A stretch of DNA of 64,000 bases from Flavobacteriaceae bacterium PS02337 (GCA_029959285.1 JASCOE010000004.1:62001-126000); one strand, 5' to 3'. Numbered from the stretch's first letter, positions 53,584 to 61,720 are shown. Program-made: numbers and translations. Notes: generated by a model not told the origin, from the sequence alone.

Positions 53584-53979
53584 TTATTTGTTTAAAAAGA
53601 TTAACTGATTTCTTAACTCAATTAAAGCATTACTTTGTGTTTCAATCATTTTAAGTAATGTAGCAATATTACTTTTAGTATAAGTTTGATTTTTTAACTC
53701 GTTATAAAGTTTATCTGATAAACTTTTGTCAAATTCATCTTTAGCTATATGAAGAAAATCCTGAAAAGTAATATTAGGATACATTTCTTTATTAGCACCA
53801 TCTTTTTCATCAATATATTTCTGAATTAAAGACTGTACTTCTAAGGATAATGTTTGTGTAGATTTATAAACGGCTAAAAGATTGTTTTTCTCCTCACTAA
53901 CATCAGGCTTAGAATTAAAAGTCTTATGATATGTTAACCAAGCTATAAGTAGACCTGCTATACCTATAAAGACTTCCAT
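53584..53979 (-). CDS. small membrane-anchored protein (accessory cassette)
   Basis: Not recognised. A 131-residue protein with one N-terminal membrane segment (EVFIGIAGLLIAWLTYHKTF) and a cytosolic or periplasmic helical tail likely to be coiled (SEEKNNLLAVYKSTQTLSLE, NIATLLKMIETQSNALIELR). It follows the gene at 54018 by 38 nt on the same strand; both lie between the inverted 18-bp repeats. One-membrane plus helical-tail proteins are common in phage exclusion systems, but no known family is identified. Confidence 0.7.
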   Translation of the reverse strand: MEVFIGIAGLLIAWLTYHKTFNSKPDVSEEKNNLLAVYKSTQTLSLEVQSLIQKYIDEKDGANKEMYPNITFQDFLHIAKDEFDKSLSDKLYNELKNQTYTKSNIATLLKMIETQSNALIELRNQLIFLNK

Positions 53980-54017
53980 AATTTGAATTTTTAAGTTTCT
54001 AGTTTTGTTGGAGCTTT

Positions 54018-54458
54018 TTATTTATAAATTGCTAAATAGTATAAGAAACTCAATGTAACTAAGAATGTAGTTAAAATTGAAAAGAAGGATAGAAGATTAG
54101 TAACACTAATTTTTTTGCCGTGTTTAGTTATTAAATCGAAAGGCTGACTGCAAATAGAAGCTTCGAATCTACTTTTCTCCATTAGTCTGTAATTTATGTA
54201 AATCAAAAACCACAAATTAACAACAGGAATAAGTATTGTCCATCTTGAAACATTTTGTTGTAATTGTGCTAAAGCAAAAAATGCGCCGATTAAAAGATTA
54301 TTGTAATTAGATAAGTTGTCATGGATTCGATCAAAATATTTTAAGATGCCCCTAACTACTTCTTCTTCAGTTCTTTTCCAACGCGCGTCTCTTTCTTCCG
54401 CTTCTTTCTCACTTTGTTCTAAATCTCTTTTTATTTTTTCAATATCAATATCTCCCAT
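54018..54458 (-). CDS. three-helix membrane protein (accessory cassette)
   Basis: Not recognised. A 146-residue protein. A charged N-terminal helix of about 50 residues (KRDLEQSEKEAEERDARWKR) leads to three membrane segments (about 54-68, 73-90 and 121-144; TILIPVVNLWFLIYINYRL is the second). It is the first gene of a two-gene leftward unit with its own promoter, inside the 18-bp inverted repeats. The arrangement suggests a superinfection exclusion or other lysogenic-conversion pair; this is inference. Confidence 0.7.
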   Translation of the reverse strand: MGDIDIEKIKRDLEQSEKEAEERDARWKRTEEEVVRGILKYFDRIHDNLSNYNNLLIGAFFALAQLQQNVSRWTILIPVVNLWFLIYINYRLMEKSRFEASICSQPFDLITKHGKKISVTNLLSFFSILTTFLVTLSFLYYLAIYK

Positions 54459-54475
54459 ATCCCTTATTATTTTCT

Positions 54476-54483
54476 CAAATGTA
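54476..54483 (-). promoter_or_regulatory. -7 promoter box for the accessory membrane-protein pair
   Basis: TACATTTG on the minus strand, an exact TAnnTTTG, about 18 nt before the start. The cassette can be expressed from the prophage by itself. Confidence 0.5.
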
Positions 54484-54527
54484 CTAAAATAAAAAATCTC
54501 TAATTATCTCAGTTTATACTTTTTTGT

Positions 54528-54545
54528 TGTAAAGTGGGTATACTT
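54528..54545. repeat. 18-bp inverted repeat, right copy
   Basis: TGTAAAGTGGGTATACTT, the exact reverse complement of the left copy at 53539-53556. It also holds an imperfect GTAAAG...CTTTTAC dyad. Confidence 0.85.
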
Positions 54546-54678
54546 TTACCTTAAGATAATTTGAATTAGATTATTGAAATTAATTATGCATAACTCAAAA
54601 AAACAGTCTTTTATTAAGGACCGTTGATGTTTTGTTGTTTTTAAAAATGGTATTCAGTTGTTTTTTGGTTCACATAAT

Positions 54679-55452
54679 CTATTGTGGAGCTTCTTCTTTA
54701 TTTTGTAACATGTCATTATAAAACTTTTCTGCCTCCTCTCGTGTTGCTCTAATATTTTTTTCTTTTAATAATTCATGCAACATTGTGATTTTTCTTTGTC
54801 TTTCATTTTCAATAACATCATCGATAAAAAGACCATCTAAAACCCACTTTTTGAATAACTCATAAAACCCCTCATAAGCTGCTTTTCCTTGCTCCATACT
54901 AGATATAAGTAAGGCGTTTAATTTATCCAGATTTACATCTAACTTTTTAAATTTTGCTGTATCACCTTCTATCTGTCTTGTAGGCTCTATAATAGTAAGG
55001 TTTTGTAAAATAAGTCCATAAGTACCTTTGATGTCTGATTTTTTAAATTCGGTAAGCCATTTTGTAATATCATTTGCCAATGGATTACAAAGTTTTTGGC
55101 ACATATCACGTAAATCTTCTATTTTTTTTATATGATATTCTACATCCGGGTAATGTTTTTGATAAGCCTCAACAATCCTAAATATAGGATGATTGTTTGA
55201 AACTTTATAATCATTCTCTTGAGTTAGATATAATTTTGAGTAGTCATTGGTGTATGATTGTTTATCTTCAAAATAGTCACTTGGCAATTTAAAAGTTTCA
55301 GTTAGTCTTTCAATCAGCTGTTTTGATGGCTCAGTTTTTCCTGATTCTAACTGTGCAACATAACTACGCCCAACGCCTATTTTTTCCGCAAATTCAGTCT
55401 GTGTTAACTTTTCAGACTGCCTAACAGCCTTAATTTTATCTTGTAAAAGCAT
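54679..55452 (-). CDS. XRE-family phage repressor
   Basis: A 257-residue repressor. N-terminal HTH (residues of about 17-53; TQTEFAEKIGVGRSYVAQLE then SGKTEPSKQLIERL). The C-terminal part is helical without the S24 peptidase motif of LexA/CI-type repressors, so it is not self-cleaving in the classic way. It is leftward and divergent from the early operon and overlaps the operator region at 55469-55539, so it is the likely immunity repressor. Confidence 0.88.
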   Translation of the reverse strand: MLLQDKIKAVRQSEKLTQTEFAEKIGVGRSYVAQLESGKTEPSKQLIERLTETFKLPSDYFEDKQSYTNDYSKLYLTQENDYKVSNNHPIFRIVEAYQKHYPDVEYHIKKIEDLRDMCQKLCNPLANDITKWLTEFKKSDIKGTYGLILQNLTIIEPTRQIEGDTAKFKKLDVNLDKLNALLISSMEQGKAAYEGFYELFKKWVLDGLFIDDVIENERQRKITMLHELLKEKNIRATREEAEKFYNDMLQNKEEAPQ

Positions 55453-55468
55453 ATTTTTAATAAAATTA

Positions 55469-55499
55469 TTTGTTTATGAACAAAGTTTATATACATTTG
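55469..55499 (+). promoter_or_regulatory. early rightward promoter (-33 TTTG, -7 TACATTTG)
   Basis: TTTG at 55469-55472 and TACATTTG at 55492-55499 with a 19-nt spacer, a perfect Bacteroidota promoter. It lies between the repressor and the Ner/Cro-like gene. Confidence 0.85.
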
Positions 55500-55539
55500 T
55501 ACACAAGTAAGTAATGTTTTTGTACTAATAAAATACAAA
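55469..55539. promoter_or_regulatory. operator cluster for the immunity switch
   Basis: Three dyads: TTTGTT-TATG-AACAAA (55469-55484), TTGT-AC-ACAA (55497-55506) and TTTGTA-n9-TACAAA (55519-55539). The first covers the -33 box and the second touches the -7 box. Such spacing is what a repressor/Ner pair would need. Confidence 0.7.
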
Positions 55540-55544
55540 TATAT

Positions 55545-55742
55545 ATGAAAGATAATCAAAATGTAAAAGAAATAGAGGAAAAATTACCAAGAGGAGCAAA
55601 AAAAGTAATATCAGAAAATACAGGATTATCATATAACACTGTATGTAGCTTCTTCAAGAATAAAAAAACTTCCATTCAAACAGATAGAAAAATTAAAATT
55701 GAGATAAAAAAAATTATTATCGAATACGAAACTGCTATCTAA
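55545..55742 (+). CDS. small Ner/Cro-like DNA-binding protein
   Basis: A 65-residue basic protein. The core GAKKVISENTGLSYNTVCSF and following FFKNKK read as a helix-turn-helix. It is the first gene of the rightward early operon, just after the operators, the position of ner in Mu. It probably shuts off repressor or early transcription after infection; this is inference from position and fold. Confidence 0.75.
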   Translation: MKDNQNVKEIEEKLPRGAKKVISENTGLSYNTVCSFFKNKKTSIQTDRKIKIEIKKIIIEYETAI

Positions 55743-55771
55743 TGTTCATAAACTAATGTACAGTATAGATT

Positions 55772-56416
55772 ATGAAATCAACAACTTACAAAATTGAAAG
55801 TAGAATTATGAAAGAACTAATTAAAATCACTGAAAAAAACGGTAATCGTGCCGTAAGCATGAAAGAATTATACAATTTTTTAGAAGTTGGTGAAAACTGG
55901 ACAGATTGGACAAATCGAATGCTTAGTTATGGATTTAATAAAAATACTGATTATCAGGCGGTTTCGGTTTTCAGAACTCATTCTAACGGTATTGGTGGTA
56001 CAAATACTAAAGACTATGCCTTGACTATTGACACCGCCAAAGAAATCGCAATGATACAGCGAACGCCGATAGGCAAAGAAGCAAGACAGTATTTTATAGC
56101 AATGGAAAAAGAGGCGCTTAATAAGATGATTAACACCCATTATTTGCAACGTATTGACAAAAACAATTTATGTGTAAAGCGTTTGGAGTTAATCAATGAA
56201 ATTAGAAACTACCTGCGTTGGGGAGATATACACAAAGTAGGGCTAGAATTAAAAATACATTCAAGCCATGTAAAAAAAGTTATAGCAGGGCATTTTAATA
56301 CTAAAAGTACCGACAGAATTTTGAAGGCTTTGTATAATAGAGCAATAGCCAATAAAGAAACGGTTTTGTTTAGCTATCAACAAATGATTGACACCTTAAA
56401 AAAAACTAACCTTTAA
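55772..56416 (+). CDS. phage antirepressor (AntA/AntB type)
   Basis: A 214-residue protein with an N-terminal ANT domain (about 24-110: MKELYNFLEVGENWTDWTNR, YALTIDTAKEIAMIQRTP, IGKEARQYFIAMEKEAL), the usual AntA/AntB antirepressor signature. The C-terminal part is helical and unassigned. It starts 29 nt after the Ner-like gene. It may bind or displace the repressor to promote lytic growth; the target is inferred. Confidence 0.9.
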   Translation: MKSTTYKIESRIMKELIKITEKNGNRAVSMKELYNFLEVGENWTDWTNRMLSYGFNKNTDYQAVSVFRTHSNGIGGTNTKDYALTIDTAKEIAMIQRTPIGKEARQYFIAMEKEALNKMINTHYLQRIDKNNLCVKRLELINEIRNYLRWGDIHKVGLELKIHSSHVKKVIAGHFNTKSTDRILKALYNRAIANKETVLFSYQQMIDTLKKTNL

Positions 56417-56427
56417 ATTAATACACC

Positions 56428-56571
56428 ATGAAAAATTTATTTGTAAAGCAAACAGTTCACTATGTAAGTGATGATCATAAAAGTATGTTGACAGTATCCA
56501 CGTTAAAATTGTTCGGTATTCCTGTTTTTAAAAAAAATAAAAAGCAATCAATAACGGTGAACTTGTTTTAA
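56428..56571 (+). CDS. short early phage protein
   Basis: A 47-residue basic protein of unknown function (starts MKNLFVKQTVHYVSDDHKSM). The start follows the antirepressor by 11 nt, with a usable TTAATACACC spacing. No known motif. A leftward-facing hairpin lies just downstream. Confidence 0.45.
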   Translation: MKNLFVKQTVHYVSDDHKSMLTVSTLKLFGIPVFKKNKKQSITVNLF

Positions 56572-56578
56572 CCCCAAA

Positions 56579-56606
56579 AAAAAGCTGCTTTTGACAGAAG
56601 CAGCTT
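56579..56606 (-). terminator. leftward-facing terminator hairpin in the early operon
   Basis: AAGCTGCTT / AAGCAGCTT stem. The A8 on its left means the T-run is downstream only when read leftward, so it would stop antisense transcription coming from the right. Confidence 0.6.
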
Positions 56607-56658
56607 TGTAAATCCTTGATTTAAACCTAATCGGTAAATAACATTGAAAAGCAAAAGT

Positions 56659-57111
56659 ATGAAAAATAATAGAGATAATAAAAAAAATGAAAAAACAGAT
56701 GTTTTAAACATTAATAAAGTGTCTGATTTTAATCTCCAAAACACTGGTAAAGAATTTAGTTTTAAGATATCGGCTATTGCAGAAGTGGAGTATGATAATG
56801 GAACGACTGGTGAGTTAATGACCTTTTTTAATAAAGATATAGGTTTTGAAGAGATTACGTCCGGTATAATTGAAGGATTAAAAAGACAGCATAATGTTTC
56901 AGCAGTTAAGATAACTATTTGCAATATCATTAATGGTGTTTTAAAACCGTGGGCTCATTATCAAAAAGAGATATTTGATTATGAGGAAAAAATGAAAGCT
57001 ACAGATGGCGGGTATTTTTACTATTTAAAACATATAAGAAAGATGTCTGGTGATAACTGGATGAATGATAATGGTATTAATTACAATCATACTTCTGATT
57101 ATGCAAATTAA
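56659..57111 (+). CDS. early phage protein, paralogue of the 61069 protein
   Basis: A 150-residue protein. The ATG at 56659 is preferred to an upstream TTG at 56644. Residues of about 35-105 share a block with the 89-residue protein at 61069: EVEYDNGTTGELMTFFNK..GFEEITSGIIEGLKRQ versus DVDFSNGKKSSIVTLFNS..SFEEIKIGVDTGLNRQ-like pattern. The fold is unknown. It overlaps the transposase gene start by a few bases at its end. Confidence 0.75.
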   Translation: MKNNRDNKKNEKTDVLNINKVSDFNLQNTGKEFSFKISAIAEVEYDNGTTGELMTFFNKDIGFEEITSGIIEGLKRQHNVSAVKITICNIINGVLKPWAHYQKEIFDYEEKMKATDGGYFYYLKHIRKMSGDNWMNDNGINYNHTSDYAN

Positions 57112-57121
57112 TACTAAAAGC

Positions 57122-59068
57122 ATGTTTGAGTATCAGCAAAATACTATCTGCGTCGCAGGGGCTTGGCTTTATTCTGAAGGAATAATGACTGAGGCAAACT
57201 ACAAATATTTATGTTCGAACGGAAAAATGAAAAAAGTAACCATAGGTGGCAATGGTCGTAAAGCAATGGTAGCTTATGAATCCATTCCTGACCGTTTTAA
57301 AAAGATAATTCGTGAAAAGGGTATTGATCCTTACGAATCTGTAAAAAATATTGTTTTTGGGGATTATATGGATTGGGATTATAAAGCCGAGCAATATTTT
57401 AGAGATTATCTTTTAGATAATGGTTTGCATTTACCAGAGGAAAAACAAAAAGAATATACCCATCAGTCTGTTGTGTTTAATGCTGTTAAGCACATTGCAA
57501 CAAATGTGATAATTCAAAAGCGTTTTGGAGGCAAAAAACAAATGTGGGAAAGGATGCTTGAGGCAATTAGCAATTTACCTGAAACGTGGATGCATACCCG
57601 TTATAAGAACGTTGTTTCATTTAAACGTGCTATTCAAAAATATGAACAGGACGGTTATGCATCTATCGTTTCGGGTAAATGGTTAAACTCAAACCCTTCC
57701 AAAATCGTTGACGATGTAGCCGATTTTATCCTTTCACAATATTGCCTTCCGGTTAAGTACACGATAACTGAAGTTCTGAAAATTTATGAATCTGTTCGCG
57801 AAGCAAAAGGATGGAAAACTTTATCAGAGAGAGCAATTGGCGCATGGCTTGACAAAACAGAACAAAAACGAATATGGATGCTCGCAAGAGACGGCAAGGA
57901 CGAATATATGAAACACTTTGGACACACAGTTACAAGAAAAAGAACAGAATGGTTTCCTAATGCATGGTGGGCGATTGACGGTACTAAACTCGATTTAGTT
58001 CACTTCGCCAATAACAAACAAAAGATGGCGGCTGAATTAAAAATAAACGTTGTTTTTGACGTGTACAGCGAAAAAATAATTGGTTGGGATATTGCTTACT
58101 CAGAAAACCATGCATCACATTTTAGAGCTATCAAAATGGCTGTTAATGAATCAGGTTGCCGTCCGTTTTTATTCACTTATGATAAACAATCCGGTCACAC
58201 CTCTAATCGTATGCAAGATTTGTACGATAAACTTCCGGCAAAAGGTGGCGCACATTATAGCCATAAAGTAGGCAGAAAGTCAAGCCCGGCAGAACAAATT
58301 TTTAATAGGTTACAACAGCAGGTTATTTCTAAAATGTGGTTCTCGGACAAACAAGGTATTAAAGTAAGAACTGCGACCAATAAGCCTAACACCGACTTTA
58401 TTGTTGAGTATAAAAATGCATTGCCAACAGTTGACGAATTCAATAAAATATTCTCAGCATTAGTAAACAAATGGAATGCAGGAAAACAGGAAGATTGGGA
58501 ATATAGCCGAATTGAAATGTATAAGCAAGAAACTGAACACCGCGAAGAAATTAACATCATGGATCAGCTTTCAATGTTTTGGATAGACGAAACGAAAGTT
58601 AAAAAATACTACGCTCATGGAATGCCTCTTACTGTTGAAGGTAAAGATTATCTCTACGAAGTCTATGACGGAACAAATAATGTTGATTTGAATTTCAGAC
58701 AAAAATATGTTGGTGAAAGTTTGATTGTTCGATATGACCCTGAGCGACTGGATGAATTTGTAGGATTGTATCAATTGACACCTTCAGGAGAAAAAAGATT
58801 TATAGCCTATGCACAATCAAAACGTATGCATGAATCAATACCGGTATTAATGAAAGATAATTCAAAAGCTTTATTACTTCAAGATGTTTCCGTTCGAGAT
58901 CAGGAGTTAAAGCGAGACCAGGAAACATACGAAAGGTTAATACAGCGTACAGGTATTGACAGAGAAAGCCTAATAGAAGAACAGGAATTGATGGTTAAGT
59001 TTCAGGGACATTTACCAAAAGAAGAGCAAATGGCAACTGATTCAAACGGTTTTTATTCCAGATTTTAA
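57122..59068 (+). CDS. Mu-type DDE transposase
   Basis: Catalyses phage transposition. The start at 57122 (FEYQQNTICVAGAWLYSEGI, 648 residues) overlaps the upstream gene least; ATG at 57101 is a possible alternative. An N-terminal DNA-binding region precedes the rve-like core with Asp286 (WWAIDGTKLDL), Asp354 (FTYDKQSGH) and Glu391 (SSPAEQIFNRL), giving D-67-D-36-E. The C-terminal part resembles the Mu transposase C-terminal domain. It is the only transposase in the window. Confidence 0.92.
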   Translation: MFEYQQNTICVAGAWLYSEGIMTEANYKYLCSNGKMKKVTIGGNGRKAMVAYESIPDRFKKIIREKGIDPYESVKNIVFGDYMDWDYKAEQYFRDYLLDNGLHLPEEKQKEYTHQSVVFNAVKHIATNVIIQKRFGGKKQMWERMLEAISNLPETWMHTRYKNVVSFKRAIQKYEQDGYASIVSGKWLNSNPSKIVDDVADFILSQYCLPVKYTITEVLKIYESVREAKGWKTLSERAIGAWLDKTEQKRIWMLARDGKDEYMKHFGHTVTRKRTEWFPNAWWAIDGTKLDLVHFANNKQKMAAELKINVVFDVYSEKIIGWDIAYSENHASHFRAIKMAVNESGCRPFLFTYDKQSGHTSNRMQDLYDKLPAKGGAHYSHKVGRKSSPAEQIFNRLQQQVISKMWFSDKQGIKVRTATNKPNTDFIVEYKNALPTVDEFNKIFSALVNKWNAGKQEDWEYSRIEMYKQETEHREEINIMDQLSMFWIDETKVKKYYAHGMPLTVEGKDYLYEVYDGTNNVDLNFRQKYVGESLIVRYDPERLDEFVGLYQLTPSGEKRFIAYAQSKRMHESIPVLMKDNSKALLLQDVSVRDQELKRDQETYERLIQRTGIDRESLIEEQELMVKFQGHLPKEEQMATDSNGFYSRF

Positions 59069-59111
59069 AACCCTTTAAATAATGTTTAAACCCTTATTAA
59101 ACCTATAAAAA

Positions 59112-59957
59112 ATGACGCACCAAGACAAAATACAAACCGTAGAAGCATTAGAAAAGTTTATTGTTCAAAAAGGTTCGCAAAATAAAGTTGCTGCCGGAAT
59201 GACTTCGGTATCCGCTGCTATATTATCACAAATGAGAAACCATAATTGGGAATCAATTAGTGATGAAATGTGGAGAAAAGTTGCAAAGTATGTAGGTGTA
59301 ACATCTAATGGATGGAATTACGCTGAAACACGAAACTCTAAAGATTTGTTACAGTTTTTTAATGACAGTCAGCAATTTTCTTTAGTTCTGGCCATTACCG
59401 GAAAAGCAGGAGCAGGTAAATCTGAAAGTGCCAAAAAATACGAGGCTGAAAATAAAAACGCCTTTTTATTGTCCTGTAATGAATATTGGGACAAACGTTG
59501 GTTTCTAAGAGAGCTATTGGGTAAAATGGGCAAAGATCATGCAGGGTTAACATTACCAGAAATGATGCAAAAAGCAGTACTACTTCTTAAATCATTAGAG
59601 AATCCAATCATAATATTGGATGAGGCTGACAAATTAGCGGATAATGTTTTACTATTTTTTATAACCCTATATAATGCACTTGAAAACCATTGCGGAATTG
59701 TGTTAATGGCTACTCACTTTCTTGAAAAAAGAATTAGACGTGGTGTAGCGACTGAAAAAAGAGGTTATAGAGAAATTTACAGTCGTGTAGGGCTTCGATT
59801 TATTGAACTTGAAAATACCAGTTACAGCGATGTTGAAAAAATATGTACCGTAAACGGGATTGACGACACCGCAATAATTAGAACCATTTCAAAAGATTGT
59901 GACGGTGATGTGAGACGTGTTCGAAGATTAATTTTTTCAAATAAAAGAGCATCCTGA
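59112..59957 (+). CDS. MuB-like AAA ATPase (transposition target selection)
   Basis: A 281-residue protein. An N-terminal helix-turn-helix-like segment (NKVAAGMTSVSAAILSQMRN) is followed by an AAA domain with Walker A GKAGAGKS (97-104), Walker B IIILDEAD (166-173) and a VLMATHFLEK sensor. It directly follows the transposase, as MuB follows MuA, and would load target DNA for the transposase. The next gene starts at the same base as its stop codon ends. Confidence 0.9.
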   Translation: MTHQDKIQTVEALEKFIVQKGSQNKVAAGMTSVSAAILSQMRNHNWESISDEMWRKVAKYVGVTSNGWNYAETRNSKDLLQFFNDSQQFSLVLAITGKAGAGKSESAKKYEAENKNAFLLSCNEYWDKRWFLRELLGKMGKDHAGLTLPEMMQKAVLLLKSLENPIIILDEADKLADNVLLFFITLYNALENHCGIVLMATHFLEKRIRRGVATEKRGYREIYSRVGLRFIELENTSYSDVEKICTVNGIDDTAIIRTISKDCDGDVRRVRRLIFSNKRAS

Positions 59958-60400
59958 TGGAATTTAGAAACCATCCAATAATTGAGGGACTTCGAATAAA
60001 CGAAGACGGAACGGAGATTTATTACAATAAAGATTTACTAAGACCTTTTGAAAACGATAAAAAAAGAGAAAATCCAACCTTAAAAGTGAATTTCTTAAGT
60101 AAAGCACATTCGGTTACAAAATTAGTTTGTGAGGCATGGAACGGAATGAGCGAGCATTCAGCACAACGGGCAAGTAAAATAAATCTAACAGCCGGTAATC
60201 ACTATTCAAATTTAGAATGGAAAGAAGGAGCTACTAATGGTGTTGGCAATTTTAAGCAGAAAATTAAAAATTCAGAAATAGATAATATTCTGGAATTAAT
60301 GGAAACAAATAAAAAATCAGTCAACGCCATAGCCGGTGTGTATGGAGTAAACACTTCAACAATTTACAGAATCAAAGAGAGATATGGTAAAAAAAATTAA
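59957..60400 (+). CDS. HNH/NUMOD-like early phage protein with C-terminal HTH
   Basis: A 147-residue protein. N-terminal IIEGLRINEDGTEIYYN and LVCEAWNGMSEHSAQRASKI, then HYSNLEWKEGATNG, resemble the NUMOD/HNH accessory layout of phage endonucleases, but a complete catalytic H-N-H is not visible. The C-terminus (KSVNAIAGVYGVNTSTIYRIKE) is a helix-turn-helix. It is coupled to the MuB-like gene. The assignment is tentative. Confidence 0.6.
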   Translation: MEFRNHPIIEGLRINEDGTEIYYNKDLLRPFENDKKRENPTLKVNFLSKAHSVTKLVCEAWNGMSEHSAQRASKINLTAGNHYSNLEWKEGATNGVGNFKQKIKNSEIDNILELMETNKKSVNAIAGVYGVNTSTIYRIKERYGKKN

Positions 60401-61022
60401 TAGAGCCTACTCAGTATCAAACGTTCTTTCAAAAAAATTCAATCCTTTAAAATTTACAGCAGAATGGGAAAGCACATTAGGAACTCCCGACAAAGCATTT
60501 TCATCAATCATTTTTGGTGGTTCCGGTGAAGGTAAAACTGAATTTGCAATAAAATTCGCAAAGTACCTGACCAATTTTGGCAAAGTTGCTTATGATTCTT
60601 TAGGGCAAGGATTATCTGCTACAATACAAAATGCACTTGTTAGAAATCACATGGATACTTGTGGAAACTCTTTTATCCTACTTGATCGTGAGCCATTTGA
60701 TGAATTAATTATCAGAATGAGCAAACCAAAATCGCCGGATTTCCTATTTATTGATTCAGTTCAATATACCAGGATAAACAAAGCACAGTATTACCAATTA
60801 AAGGAACTGATGCTAAAGAAAGGAAAGGGCATTATTTGGATTTCGCAAGCTAAAGGAAAAGAGCCGAAAGGCGCATTAGCTGATGATATAAGATATGATG
60901 TTGATTTGAAATTATGGGTTGAGGGATTTAAGTTATTCCCTGATGGAAGGTTAAACGGAGGCGGCAAAACATTTGTCATTTTTCCGGAGAGAGCAGCAAA
61001 GTATTGGAAAGAAATTATTTAG
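60384..61022 (+). CDS. RecA-like P-loop ATPase (second early ATPase)
   Basis: A 212-residue protein with Walker A GGSGEGKT (45-52) and Walker B FLFIDSVQ (120-127), and a following YYQLKELMLKKGKGIIWIS strand. The order is that of RecA/RadA-type NTPases or of small phage helicase loaders. It overlaps the preceding gene by 17 nt. Its role in transposition or replication is not known; it is separate from the MuB-like ATPase. Confidence 0.75.
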   Translation: MVKKINRAYSVSNVLSKKFNPLKFTAEWESTLGTPDKAFSSIIFGGSGEGKTEFAIKFAKYLTNFGKVAYDSLGQGLSATIQNALVRNHMDTCGNSFILLDREPFDELIIRMSKPKSPDFLFIDSVQYTRINKAQYYQLKELMLKKGKGIIWISQAKGKEPKGALADDIRYDVDLKLWVEGFKLFPDGRLNGGGKTFVIFPERAAKYWKEII

Positions 61023-61068
61023 TACCATAAGACAACAACAGCAATAAAATATAAAAACACTTCAACAG

Positions 61069-61338
61069 ATGGAAAATAAACTACAAAATATTAACGAAGA
61101 ATCAGTTTCAAAAATGAAAGCATCCCATGCTTTAGTTACAAATGTTGATTTTTCAAATGGAAAAAAGAGTTCCATTGTTACGCTTTTTAATTCTTCCGAT
61201 TTCTCATTTGAAGAAATTAAAATTGGTGTTGACACTGGTTTGAATCGCCAAAATTGGCTAGGTATTACGAATTATAAATCAGTACTGTACAGATTTATTG
61301 ATGGAAAAATAAAAAGTATTGTTGAATTCAAAAAATAA
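61069..61338 (+). CDS. early phage protein, paralogue of the 56659 protein
   Basis: An 89-residue protein. NVDFSNGKKSSIVTLFNSSD then FSFEEIKIGVDTGLNRQNW match a block in the 150-residue protein upstream of the transposase. It lies downstream of the second ATPase, so this module appears on both sides of the transposition genes. Function unknown. Confidence 0.7.
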   Translation: MENKLQNINEESVSKMKASHALVTNVDFSNGKKSSIVTLFNSSDFSFEEIKIGVDTGLNRQNWLGITNYKSVLYRFIDGKIKSIVEFKK

Positions 61339-61381
61339 ATAAAAAAACTGTTTACTAACTATTTAAAAACTATTTAAAGCT

Positions 61382-61720
61382 ATGAAAACACAACCTATCA
61401 CAGAGTTTAATAAAGATGAATTAATGAATGTCTCAAAATTTATACAGTTTAGTGAATATAGCTCAGCGCCAGTTGTAAAGCATGCAACTTTTCAAGACTT
61501 TGCATGTATTGGTAATACAATAAATTGCATTTTAAGTGCTATCGAAATAATTGGATTTACCGGAAATAAAGAAGATTTAGCAATATGTGGCGGATTGGCA
61601 GAAATAGCAAAAAAGCTATTGCCTTCTGAAGAACTGGAATTTTTAGATAAGCTTTTAGTTGAAAAGGAATTTTTAGGTGAAAAAAGATTATTTACTCCAC
61701 TTCAAAACCTAAAGCAATGA
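61382..61720 (+). CDS. early phage protein of unknown function
   Basis: Not recognised. A 112-residue soluble, largely helical protein (TGNKEDLAICGGLAEIAKKL, ELEFLDKLLVEKEFL). Its stop overlaps a short 21-codon reading (61717-61782) that ends just after the next gene starts. It is part of the early operon. Confidence 0.65.
   Translation: MKTQPITEFNKDELMNVSKFIQFSEYSSAPVVKHATFQDFACIGNTINCILSAIEIIGFTGNKEDLAICGGLAEIAKKLLPSEELEFLDKLLVEKEFLGEKRLFTPLQNLKQ

Noticed and set aside
56568-56930. 120-codon leftward frame
   Set aside because: It is an antisense shadow of the 150-residue early phage gene, even though a leftward terminator hairpin lies at its end.
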